The position numbers were made by a program, and so were the translations under genes. Source: an uncultured Oscillospiraceae bacterium (GTDB lineage: Bacteria > Bacillota > Clostridia > Oscillospirales > Oscillospiraceae). From it: DNA of 7,006 nt. Below, in pieces: positions 1-6,040 of the stretch (the first letter of the stretch is position 1; each line of letters begins with the position of its first letter). The stretch lies in NCBI GenBank assembly GCA_934662925.1, contig CAKUKL010000078.1:1-7006 (forward strand). The letters run 5' to 3'. Below the pieces are notes generated by a model. It was not told the DNA's origin, searched no databases, and worked only from the letters and a program-made list of their open reading frames with translations.

Positions 1-4
1 CCGG

Positions 5-52
5 AAAAAACATAATCCCCCGGCGTCCGGATCTGGACGCCGGGGGATTATG
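5..52 (-). terminator. Intrinsic terminator of the LysR-MATE transcript
   Basis: A perfect inverted repeat has 18-bp arms at 11-28 and 35-52 around a 6-nt loop (GGATCT at 29-34). The bases at 5-10 are AAAAAA on the plus strand, so on the minus strand the stem is followed directly by TTTTTT. This is the classic layout of a strong Rho-independent terminator for transcription coming from the MATE gene, which ends at 116. The plus-strand side of the stem (53 onward) has no T-run, so it should work in one direction only. Confidence 0.88.
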
Positions 53-68
53 CGTGATGGAAAAGGAA

Positions 69-105
69 AGCGGCTCTGCATAGCTGAGCCGCTCTTTTTT
101 TGTTT
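69..105 (+). terminator. Intrinsic terminator facing a convergent gene off the left edge
   Basis: Hairpin with 8-bp arms AGCGGCTC (69-76) and GAGCCGCT (86-93) and a 9-nt loop. On the plus strand it is followed by C, seven T, G and TTT (94-105), a good Rho-independent tail. On the minus strand the tail is TTTCCTTTTCC, which is weaker, so it may also give partial termination of the MATE transcript. No plus-strand gene is visible in the window, so its natural client would be a convergent gene ending to the left of position 1. That client is inferred. Confidence 0.7.
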
Positions 106-115
106 AGGTCAGCCG

Positions 116-1456
116 TCAGAACGCGGCAAACAGCTGCTTTTTCCGGAATGCGTAATACAGCAGCCCCACGGCGTCGGCCAGCGCCCAGCCGATGGGCACG
201 GACAGCCAGATGCCCACCACGCCCAGCGCCGGGATCGCGGAGAGGGCGTAAGCCAGAGCCACCCGGGTGCCGAGGGAGATCACGGTCAGCACCACGGACA
301 TTCCGGGCCGCCCCAGCGCCCGGTACAGGCCGTACAGCAGGAACAGGCAGCCGATGCCGCAGTAGAAGGCGCCCTCGATACGCAGATACCGGACGCCCTC
401 GGCCAGGATCTCCACCTCGCCCGACGACACGAACAGCCCCATGAGGGGCCGGGCAAAGACGCATACCAGCACGGACACCGCGATGGAGAAGCCCGCCGCC
501 GCGCACACAGCGCCCCGCAGTCCGGCGCGGATGCGCTGCTCCTGACGGGCGCCGTAATTCTGGGCGATGAAGGTGGAGAAGGCGTTGCCGAAATCCTGCA
601 CCGGCATATAGGCGAAGGCGTCGATCTTTACCGCCACCGCGAACGCCGCCATGACCGTGGGGCCAAAGCTGTTGACCAGCCCCTGCACCAGCAGGATGCC
701 CAGATTCATGATGGACTGCTGCACGCAGGTCAGGACGGAAAAGCCGCCGATCTCCCGGATGCAGCTCCACCGGACGCGGAAGCGCCCGCGGACGGGCCGC
801 AGCTGGGGATACCGGATCCATGTGTAGACGGCGATCCCGATGCCGGAGACGTATTGGGCGATGACGGTGGCCTCCGCCGCGCCGGAAACGCCCCGGTCCA
901 GCCCGAGGACGAACCACAGGTCCAGCACGATGTTCAGGACGGTGGACACCGCCAGAAACACCAGCGGGATCACGGAGTTGCCCACCGCCCGCAGAAAGGA
1001 CGCGAAGTAATTATACAGAAAAGTAGCGAGAATGCCGCAGAATACGATGGCGAGATAGTCCCGCATCATCCCCCATACCGAATCATCCACCCGGAGGAAG
1101 ATCTGGAGCCAGTTCAGACAGGCGAGGGCGGCGGCGTTCAGTACCAGCGCCAGCACGCCGATGAGCACGAAGGAGGCATATATCCCCTCCCGCAGCCCGT
1201 TTTCGTCCCGCTGGCCGAACCGGATGGAAAATACCGCTCCGCTGCCCAGGCACAGCCCGAGCAGGATGGAGGTGAGAAATGTCATCAGGGTAAAGGAAGA
1301 ACCCACCGCGGCCAGCGCGTTCTTGCCTAAGAATTGCCCGACGATCAGTGTGTCGGCCACGTTATAGCACTGCTGCAGGAGGTCGCCCAAAATCATCGGG
1401 ACGGCAAAGCAGAGCATGGTGCGCATAACTGGCCCCTGCGTTAAGTCTTTGTTCAT
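116..1456 (-). CDS. MATE family multidrug/metabolite efflux transporter
   Basis: A 446-residue integral membrane protein of the multidrug and toxic compound extrusion family. These proteins are cation-coupled antiporters (Na+ or H+) that export drugs or metabolites across the cytoplasmic membrane. The length is typical, and the sequence is hydrophobic throughout with a pattern fitting 12 helices in two halves. The N-terminal half carries the family signature YNVADTLIVGQFLG (31-44), FLRAVGNSVIPL (154-165) and LNIVLDLWFVLGL (174-186). The second half repeats it with KIDAFAYMPVQDFGNAFS (277-294), FIAQNYGA (296-303) and YRALGRPGMS (378-387). The ATG start lies 19 nt after the LysR stop. A weak AAAGG sits 12 nt upstream, so expression probably depends on co-transcription with the regulator. 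It ends just before two hairpin terminators. The substrate cannot be read from the sequence. It may be exporting a compound sensed by the LysR protein, but that is inference. Confidence 0.93.
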   Translation of the reverse strand: MNKDLTQGPVMRTMLCFAVPMILGDLLQQCYNVADTLIVGQFLGKNALAAVGSSFTLMTFLTSILLGLCLGSGAVFSIRFGQRDENGLREGIYASFVLIGVLALVLNAAALACLNWLQIFLRVDDSVWGMMRDYLAIVFCGILATFLYNYFASFLRAVGNSVIPLVFLAVSTVLNIVLDLWFVLGLDRGVSGAAEATVIAQYVSGIGIAVYTWIRYPQLRPVRGRFRVRWSCIREIGGFSVLTCVQQSIMNLGILLVQGLVNSFGPTVMAAFAVAVKIDAFAYMPVQDFGNAFSTFIAQNYGARQEQRIRAGLRGAVCAAAGFSIAVSVLVCVFARPLMGLFVSSGEVEILAEGVRYLRIEGAFYCGIGCLFLLYGLYRALGRPGMSVVLTVISLGTRVALAYALSAIPALGVVGIWLSVPIGWALADAVGLLYYAFRKKQLFAAF

Positions 1457-1475
1457 GATAAATAATGACCTTTGA

Positions 1476-2390
1476 TCAGCTTCCGATATTTTTTTCTTTA
1501 CAGACCTTATGGAGAACTTCGATGAAGTTCGGCAGATAAATGCTTGAGGGGGACTTGTTCCATGCTACCTTCAGCTTTCCGGGGACGTCCAGCTGCTCCA
1601 GCTTGATTTTCCGGATGGCCGTACTGTTCGCGGGCGCGTCGATGAGGTGGCTGGCCATGATGCTCACGCCCAGACCGGCCTCCACCATCATCATGATGGC
1701 GCTGTGGGAGTTCATTTCTTCCAGAGTCGCCGTGGACAGGTTGTGCTGGATCAGGTACTGATTGATGGTGGACCACAGGTAAGGCGTACTGTTCCGGTTG
1801 GATACGTAGATGCGCTCGCCCTGAAGCTCTTCGGGCGGGACAGAGGTATAGCCGCTCAACCGGTGAGTCTCACCCACCACCAGCACCAGCTTGCCCTCGC
1901 TGACCGTCTCGATCTCGATGGACGACTGGTTCACGTCGGAATCGGTGGAGGCAAAGAAGCCAATGTCAATGACCCGGTTCTTCAGCATATTGATGCAGGC
2001 GCCCGGCTCGATAATGCGCAGGTCGATCATTACGCCGGGATACGCCTGATTGAACCGCTTGATCACGTCGGGCAGAAAGGCACGGGTCATACCGGCAGGG
2101 GTGGCGACGGACAGGGTGCCGAAGCTCTGCTTGCCCAGATTGGACATCTGGTCCAGCAGCTGATCATAGCTGTTGAGCAGCCAGCGGGCCTTGATCAGAA
2201 AATTGCGCCCGAATTCGGTCAGGCCAACCTTCCGGGTGGTCCGGGTCAGCAGCTCCTGCCCCAGCTCCTTTTCGAGGTCGGAGATGTGGCGGCTCAGGGT
2301 AGGCTGGCTGAAATGCAGCTGCTCCGCGGCCTGGGTGAAATTCAGTGTCTGCGCTACGGTGACAAAGATCCTCAGTTCGTCGATGCTCAT
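1476..2390 (-). CDS. LysR-type transcriptional regulator
   Basis: A 304-residue cytoplasmic DNA-binding regulator, the normal length for the LysR family. The N-terminal winged helix-turn-helix spans about residues 1-60, with the typical LNFTQAAEQLHFSQPTLSRH (16-35) recognition region followed by the linker helix. The effector-binding domain runs from about 90 to 296 and includes GTLSVATPAG (91-100) and the conserved VEAGLGVSIM (236-245). The ATG start is supported by GAGG (minus strand, 2398-2401) 7 nt upstream. It lies downstream of the citrate-lyase operon, on the same strand but behind a terminator, and is followed 19 nt later by the MATE gene, with which it is probably co-transcribed. Candidate targets are its own promoter and the upstream organic-acid operon. 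The co-inducer is unknown, and nothing in the sequence identifies a named LysR subfamily. Confidence 0.94.
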   Translation of the reverse strand: MSIDELRIFVTVAQTLNFTQAAEQLHFSQPTLSRHISDLEKELGQELLTRTTRKVGLTEFGRNFLIKARWLLNSYDQLLDQMSNLGKQSFGTLSVATPAGMTRAFLPDVIKRFNQAYPGVMIDLRIIEPGACINMLKNRVIDIGFFASTDSDVNQSSIEIETVSEGKLVLVVGETHRLSGYTSVPPEELQGERIYVSNRNSTPYLWSTINQYLIQHNLSTATLEEMNSHSAIMMMVEAGLGVSIMASHLIDAPANSTAIRKIKLEQLDVPGKLKVAWNKSPSSIYLPNFIEVLHKVCKEKNIGS

Positions 2391-2449
2391 AATGCTACCT
2401 CACTTCCGTCAAAAAGCCAGAATTGCCAAACGATGCTGCATTAAAACTT

Positions 2450-2478
2450 ATTTTATAACGAAAGCACAGATAAAACAA
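2450..2478 (-). promoter_or_regulatory. Candidate promoter of the LysR-MATE unit
   Basis: On the minus strand, TTGTTT (2473-2478) and TAAAAT (2450-2455) are 17 nt apart. They resemble sigma-A -35 and -10 boxes: three of six matches for the former and five of six for the latter. TATAAA at 2452-2457 is an alternative -10. An imperfect AT palindrome (2441-2458, TTAAAAC...TTATAA, six of nine pairs) overlaps the -10 and could be an operator for autoregulation by the LysR protein. The -35 box coincides with the T-tract of the preceding operon's terminator. This is motif reading only. Confidence 0.4.
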
Positions 2479-2507
2479 GACCGACCACACATAAAATGCG
2501 GCCGGCC
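2470..2507 (-). terminator. Intrinsic terminator of the malic enzyme-citF-citE-dehydrogenase operon
   Basis: Reading the minus strand from 2507, GGCCGGCC GCAT pairs with ATGT-like GTGT GGTCGGTC through a stem of about 12 bp including four G-T pairs, around a 5-nt loop (TTTAT). The tail TTGTTTTAT follows at 2478-2470. It begins 18 nt after the dehydrogenase stop codon and separates the metabolic operon from the LysR-MATE unit. The G-T pairs make it weaker than the left-edge terminator, so some readthrough into lysR is possible. Confidence 0.7.
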
Positions 2508-2525
2508 CTGTAAGGCGAGGCAAGC

Positions 2526-3476
2526 TTAAAGCATCGTCCGGATCTGTGTGCCTTCCAGCCAGGAAGTGACGTTTTCGAACGCCATGACCGCGCGGCGGTC
2601 AATGGATTCCCGGGTGTCAAAGCCCACATGAGGAGTACAGACCAGATTTTTCGCGCCCATCAGCGGGTGGTCGGCGGGCAGCGGGGGATCGTTCTCGTAC
2701 ACGTCGATGCCCGCGCAGATCCTGCCGGCATTGAGGGCGTCGGCCAGCGCCTGCGTGTCCACCACGGGGCCCCGGGCGGTGTTGATGAGGATGGCGCCCT
2801 GCTTCATCAGGCCGATCTCCTTCGCGCCGATGAGACCCTTTGTCTCCGGGGTGAGGGGGGTATGGACGGTGATGATGTCCGCCTGTGCCATCAGCTCATC
2901 CAGCGGCATGTATTCCACGCCCAGATCCAGAGCGGCCTGGCGCTGGCTCCTGTTGTAGCCGATGAGCTTGCAGCCAAAGACCTTGAACACCTCGGCCACC
3001 CGGCAGCCGATGGCGCCGGTGCCCACGATGCCCACGGTGCGTCCGGCCAGCTCGTGACCCTGAAGCCCGGCCTTGCCTTTGCCGCTCTGAACGGCGGCGT
3101 GGCAGGCGGTGATGTTGCGCAGGCAGTCCAGTGTCAGACCCACAGTCAGTTCCGCCACCGCGTCGTCGCAGTAGCCGCCGGTGTTGGAGATCTTCACGCC
3201 CTTGGCCTTGCAGGCGGCCACGTCCACGTGGTCGATGCCCACAAAGGCCACAGACACCAGCTTCAGGTGGGCGGCGGCCTCGATCACCGCGGCGGGCAGG
3301 GGGTGGTTGGCGATGATCATGACGTCGGCGTCCGCGCCCCGGGCGATCAGCTCGTCGGTGTCCAGCGTAAAGGAATCATAGGCGGTGAACTGGTGCCCCT
3401 GCCGGGTCAGGGTCTCCGCCAGCTTGTTTAGCGTCTCGGCGGAAATGCCCAGCGGCTCCATCAGGACGATGTTCAT
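2526..3476 (-). CDS. NAD(P)-dependent D-2-hydroxyacid dehydrogenase
   Basis: A 316-residue cytoplasmic oxidoreductase of the D-isomer-specific 2-hydroxyacid dehydrogenase family (D-lactate dehydrogenase, phosphoglycerate dehydrogenase, hydroxypyruvate reductase). It interconverts a 2-oxoacid and its D-2-hydroxyacid. The split catalytic domain (about 1-100 and 285-316) flanks a Rossmann domain with GTGAIG at 152-157. Catalytic Arg235 lies in NTARGPVVD and His283 in TPHVGFDT. The usual acid position, Glu of the family's xEP motif, appears to be Asp263 (VYENDPPLP). After the second beta strand the motif is YNRS (174-177) rather than an acidic residue, which suggests NADP(H) may be accepted. The ATG has an excellent AGGAGG (minus strand, 3485-3490) 8 nt upstream. 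It is the last gene of the citrate-lyase operon, 43 nt after citE. Pyruvate-to-D-lactate reduction would fit the pathway, but the substrate is not determined by the sequence; oxaloacetate or hydroxypyruvate are alternatives. Confidence 0.92.
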   Translation of the reverse strand: MNIVLMEPLGISAETLNKLAETLTRQGHQFTAYDSFTLDTDELIARGADADVMIIANHPLPAAVIEAAAHLKLVSVAFVGIDHVDVAACKAKGVKISNTGGYCDDAVAELTVGLTLDCLRNITACHAAVQSGKGKAGLQGHELAGRTVGIVGTGAIGCRVAEVFKVFGCKLIGYNRSQRQAALDLGVEYMPLDELMAQADIITVHTPLTPETKGLIGAKEIGLMKQGAILINTARGPVVDTQALADALNAGRICAGIDVYENDPPLPADHPLMGAKNLVCTPHVGFDTRESIDRRAVMAFENVTSWLEGTQIRTML

Positions 3477-3519
3477 GGTAAAGTCCTCCTAAACTATCAA
3501 TTTAGAGGTGCGGCGCAGT

Positions 3520-4410
3520 TTACTTGCGGCCGGCCTCTTTTTCTTCAATCTCCTTCTGACGGGCCAGAATGTTCAGACCGTCGCGGTAGACGGGAATGTC
3601 GATCATGCTGCCCTTGTAGCCCACGGAAGCGGAGCCCTTGGCCAGACCTTCTACCTCGAACACCTTGGTGATCTCCTTTGCCCATTCCACGCGCTCGGGA
3701 GCGGGGGAGTAGACCTCGTGGGCGATGGGGATCTGGCGGGGGTTGATGATCTGACGGCCCTCGAAGCCCAGCTGAGCGCCGCTGCGGCAGTTCTCCTTGA
3801 AGGCTTCCACGTCGGAGTAGTTGGGGAAGGGGGCGTCCTCAGCCACCAGACCGTGGGCACGGGCGGCCACGCCGATGCGGGCGCGGGCGTAGAACTGCTC
3901 GTCTGCCTTGTCGGTGCTGGTGACCTTCATGTCGCGGGTGTAGTCCACAGCGCCGAAGATGACGGCCACCAGACGGTTGGAGCCGCCCACGGCCTCGTCC
4001 ACGGTGAGCACGCCCAGCGCGGTCTCGATGAGGATGGCCACCTTGATGCCGCCCACGGGCAGGCCGCGGAGCTTCTCCAGACGGGTGATCTCGTCGTCCA
4101 GACGGCGGACGTCGGCCAGACCGCTGCACTTGGGCAGGGTGATGCCGTCCAGACCCTCCACGACCACGGCGTCCAGATCGGCCAGCGTCAGGTCGGTGTC
4201 CCATGCGTTGACGCGGACCCACGCCTCGGAACCGGTGGTGCTCATCTCCTTGATGTGCTTCTTGACCAGCTGGCGGGCATTCTCCTTCTCAGCGGGGGGG
4301 ACGGAGTCCTCCAGATCGAGGGTGATGACGTCGGCGCCCAGGGTGGGAGCCTTCAGGATCATATGCTCGTTGTTTGCGGGAAGGTAAAGATCGGATCTTC
4401 TGACTGCCAT
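3520..4410 (-). CDS. citE: Citrate lyase beta subunit-type protein (CitE/HpcH family)
   Basis: A 296-residue cytoplasmic TIM-barrel lyase of the HpcH/HpaI-CitE superfamily, normal CitE length. In citrate lyase this subunit cleaves the citryl thioester to oxaloacetate and an acetyl thioester (citryl-CoA lyase activity). Visible family motifs are RRSDLYLP (4-11), LDLEDSV (31-37), the substrate-binding Arg66 in WVRVN, LPK (92-94), a likely Mg2+ ligand Glu129 in ILIET, a second acidic ligand Asp156 in FGAVDYTRD, and INPRQI (222-227). The C-terminal GYKGSMIDIPV (264-274) resembles the closing segment of bona fide CitE. Departures from textbook CitE are PA instead of PG after the first strand and GAVDY instead of GAEDY. 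A lysine/glutamate-rich tail ends the protein. The ATG has AAGGAG (minus strand, 4420-4425) 9 nt upstream. Its position between citF and the dehydrogenase supports a lyase role; a stand-alone acyl-CoA lyase such as citramalyl- or malyl-CoA lyase is the main alternative. Confidence 0.87.
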   Translation of the reverse strand: MAVRRSDLYLPANNEHMILKAPTLGADVITLDLEDSVPPAEKENARQLVKKHIKEMSTTGSEAWVRVNAWDTDLTLADLDAVVVEGLDGITLPKCSGLADVRRLDDEITRLEKLRGLPVGGIKVAILIETALGVLTVDEAVGGSNRLVAVIFGAVDYTRDMKVTSTDKADEQFYARARIGVAARAHGLVAEDAPFPNYSDVEAFKENCRSGAQLGFEGRQIINPRQIPIAHEVYSPAPERVEWAKEITKVFEVEGLAKGSASVGYKGSMIDIPVYRDGLNILARQKEIEEKEAGRK

Positions 4411-4434
4411 AATAAAACACTCCTTAAAATTAAA

Positions 4435-4452
4435 TGTGAATAAATTGTGAAT
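4435..4452. repeat. Short direct repeat TGTGAAT in the citF-citE spacer
   Basis: TGTGAAT occurs at 4435-4441 and again at 4446-4452, 11 nt apart, about one helical turn. The second copy lies in a small inverted repeat AAATT-GTG-AATTT (4442-4454). The whole 68-nt spacer is far richer in A and T than the flanking genes. It could be an operator, an RNA processing or stability element, or chance in AT-rich sequence. Confidence 0.3.
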
Positions 4453-4478
4453 TTGAAAAAGCAGAGGCGGAAAACCGG

Positions 4479-6023
4479 TTATTCCTCCGGCTGATACACC
4501 AGATCAATGACGGTGCCGTCCCGGTACTCCACCACGCCGACGATGCGGTCGGTGACTTTTGCGTGGCTCTGGGGGCCGACAATCTCCTCGCCGATGCGCT
4601 TGAGCTCGTGGATGTCCACCAGCGGCAGATTGCTGCCGCGGAGCAGCTCCAGCAGGTCGGTCCGCCGGGGATTGATGGCGATGCCGTGCTCGGTGACCAG
4701 CGCGTCGACGGTGTCGCCGGGCGTGGTCACGGTGGTGACCTGATCCCGGACGATGCAGAAGGACTTCCGGGTGAGGTTCGCGACGACAATGGCCAGCTTC
4801 GCGCCCGCGGCGCAGTCGCTGTGGCCGCCGGAGGCGCCCATGATGACCCCGTTGGAGCCGGTGGTGACGTTGACGTTGAAGTCCACGTCGATCTCGGTGG
4901 CGCCCAGAATGACGGTGTCCAGCATGTTGACCACCGGGCCGCTGGTGAAGGGGTTGGCGTACTGGCTGCCGCTGATGGCCATGTGATTTTTGTTTTTCGC
5001 GGCGGACCGGACCGCGTCCAGATCAAAGCATTGAGTATCCAGCAGAGCGCGGAACAGCCCCTCTTCCAGCATCTTGACCATGTAGGCGTGGATGCCGCCC
5101 AGAGCAAAGGAGCCGGTGATGTGCTTTTCCAGCATCCGCTCCCGCACGTCGGCGGCCACGGCCAGCGCGGTGGAGCTCGCGCCGGTCTGGAAGGACATGC
5201 CCTCGTGGATCTGCCCGGTTTGCTCCATGAGTTCCGCCGTATCGGCGGCGATCTTCAGCCGCACCGGGTCGGTGGTGATCTTGGTGGTGCCGGACACGAT
5301 GCCGCTGGGGTCGCCGATGGACTCTACCTGAACGATGTAGTCCACCTTCTCCTGCGTGATCTCGATGGGGCAGGCGGGGTAGGGCACCAGATTGTCGGTG
5401 ACGGCCACCACGCAGTCGGCGTACTCCGCGTCAGCGTAGGCGTAGGACAGGTAGCCGCAGGCGGACTTGCCCTCGGTGCCGTTGATGTTCCCCTCCGTGT
5501 CGCAGGTGGGGGCGGCGATGAAGGCCACGTCGATGTGCAGACTGCCGCTCATGATGGCCTGCGGCCGTCCGCCGTGGGTCATCATGATACAGGGCTTCTG
5601 GAGCTTTCCGGCGGTGATGGCCTTGGGCACCGGGCCGGCGTTGAAGGTGCTGGTGACGATCTGGGTGATGACGCCGTTCTCCATGAGCCTGACCAGCGGC
5701 TCGTGGACGGCGAACAGGCCGGAGGCGGCCACCCGGATGTCCTTCAGCCCCTTGGCGGCGATGGCCTCCATGACCTGATTGACCACGTGGTCGCCGTTGC
5801 GCAGGTGGTGGTGGAAGGAGACGGTCATGCCGTCCTTCAGGCCGACTTTGTCGATGACGGCGGCGAGGTCGGGAAGAAGCTTGCTCTCGCCGGGGCGCAC
5901 CGGCTTTGCCTGGCTGCTCACATTGGGCCGGTCGTGAAGATGCTCAAATACGCCGGAGTAGGGCGTTACCCTGCCGTAGCCCTCGATATATTCGGGCAGC
6001 TGTCTGCCCACTTTGTTTTCCAT
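4479..6023 (-). CDS. citF: Citrate lyase alpha subunit (citrate CoA-transferase)
   Basis: A 514-residue cytoplasmic protein that matches CitF over its full length. The alpha subunit exchanges acetate for citrate on the thioester carrier, forming the citryl thioester that CitE then cleaves. Family landmarks are PEYIEGYGRVTPYSG (10-24), SFHHHLRNGD (69-78), THGGRPQ (149-155), GASSTALAV (281-289), LLDTQCFD (327-334), VNVTTGSNGVIMGASGGHSD (384-403) and TEHGIAINPRRTDL (444-457). The two-lobed CoA-transferase fold is known for the family. The ATG at 6023 is preferred because GGAG (minus strand, 6030-6033) sits 6 nt before it and homologues typically begin near this point. A TTG at 6044 would add seven residues but has no ribosome site. 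It follows the malic-enzyme stop by 17 nt and precedes citE by 68 nt. No citD, citC, citX or citG is visible. Citrate is the likely substrate; citramalate lyase is the nearest alternative. Confidence 0.93.
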   Translation of the reverse strand: MENKVGRQLPEYIEGYGRVTPYSGVFEHLHDRPNVSSQAKPVRPGESKLLPDLAAVIDKVGLKDGMTVSFHHHLRNGDHVVNQVMEAIAAKGLKDIRVAASGLFAVHEPLVRLMENGVITQIVTSTFNAGPVPKAITAGKLQKPCIMMTHGGRPQAIMSGSLHIDVAFIAAPTCDTEGNINGTEGKSACGYLSYAYADAEYADCVVAVTDNLVPYPACPIEITQEKVDYIVQVESIGDPSGIVSGTTKITTDPVRLKIAADTAELMEQTGQIHEGMSFQTGASSTALAVAADVRERMLEKHITGSFALGGIHAYMVKMLEEGLFRALLDTQCFDLDAVRSAAKNKNHMAISGSQYANPFTSGPVVNMLDTVILGATEIDVDFNVNVTTGSNGVIMGASGGHSDCAAGAKLAIVVANLTRKSFCIVRDQVTTVTTPGDTVDALVTEHGIAINPRRTDLLELLRGSNLPLVDIHELKRIGEEIVGPQSHAKVTDRIVGVVEYRDGTVIDLVYQPEE

Positions 6024-6029
6024 GGCGCG

Positions 6030-6033
6030 CTCC
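6030..6033 (-). promoter_or_regulatory. Ribosome binding site that decides the citF start
   Basis: GGAG on the minus strand lies 6 nt upstream of ATG (6021-6023). The upstream alternative TTG (6042-6044), whose last bases overlap the malic-enzyme TGA, has no purine-rich site at a suitable distance. This favours the 514-residue CitF. Confidence 0.7.
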
Positions 6034-6040
6034 GATCTGC

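Noticed and set aside
48..917. 289-codon minus-strand frame overlapping the MATE gene in another phase
   Set aside because: It is an Arg/Gly/Pro-rich out-of-frame reading of the MATE gene and runs through its terminator region. It gives no sign of a frameshifted paralogue.
50..1330. 426-codon open frame on the plus strand opposite the MATE gene
   Set aside because: It begins inside the terminator hairpin, and its translation is rich in Gln, His and Arg as expected for the antisense of a hydrophobic membrane protein.
2391..2525. Small gene or RNA in the 135-nt gap between the dehydrogenase and lysR
   Set aside because: The gap is accounted for by the terminator, the candidate promoter and the lysR ribosome site. 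No start codon with a ribosome site opens a credible small frame.
2628..3431. 267-codon open frame on the plus strand opposite the dehydrogenase
   Set aside because: It lies entirely within a well-supported gene on the minus strand, and its His/Gly/Val-rich translation has no family features.
2498..3535. The decamer GCGGCCGGCC occurs twice (2498-2507 and 3526-3535)
   Set aside because: One copy is part of the terminator stem and the other encodes the CitE C-terminus. In GC-rich DNA this is likely chance, with no flanking duplication to suggest a mobile or attachment site.
3508..4443. 311-codon open frame on the plus strand opposite citE
   Set aside because: Same kind of shadow: no recognisable domain, and composition rich in Gly, His and Val mirrors the GC-biased citE codons.
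4435..4452. TGTGA copies as a CRP/FNR-type site
   Set aside because: The two copies are in the same orientation, not the TGTGA-N6-TCACA inverted arrangement such dimers need.
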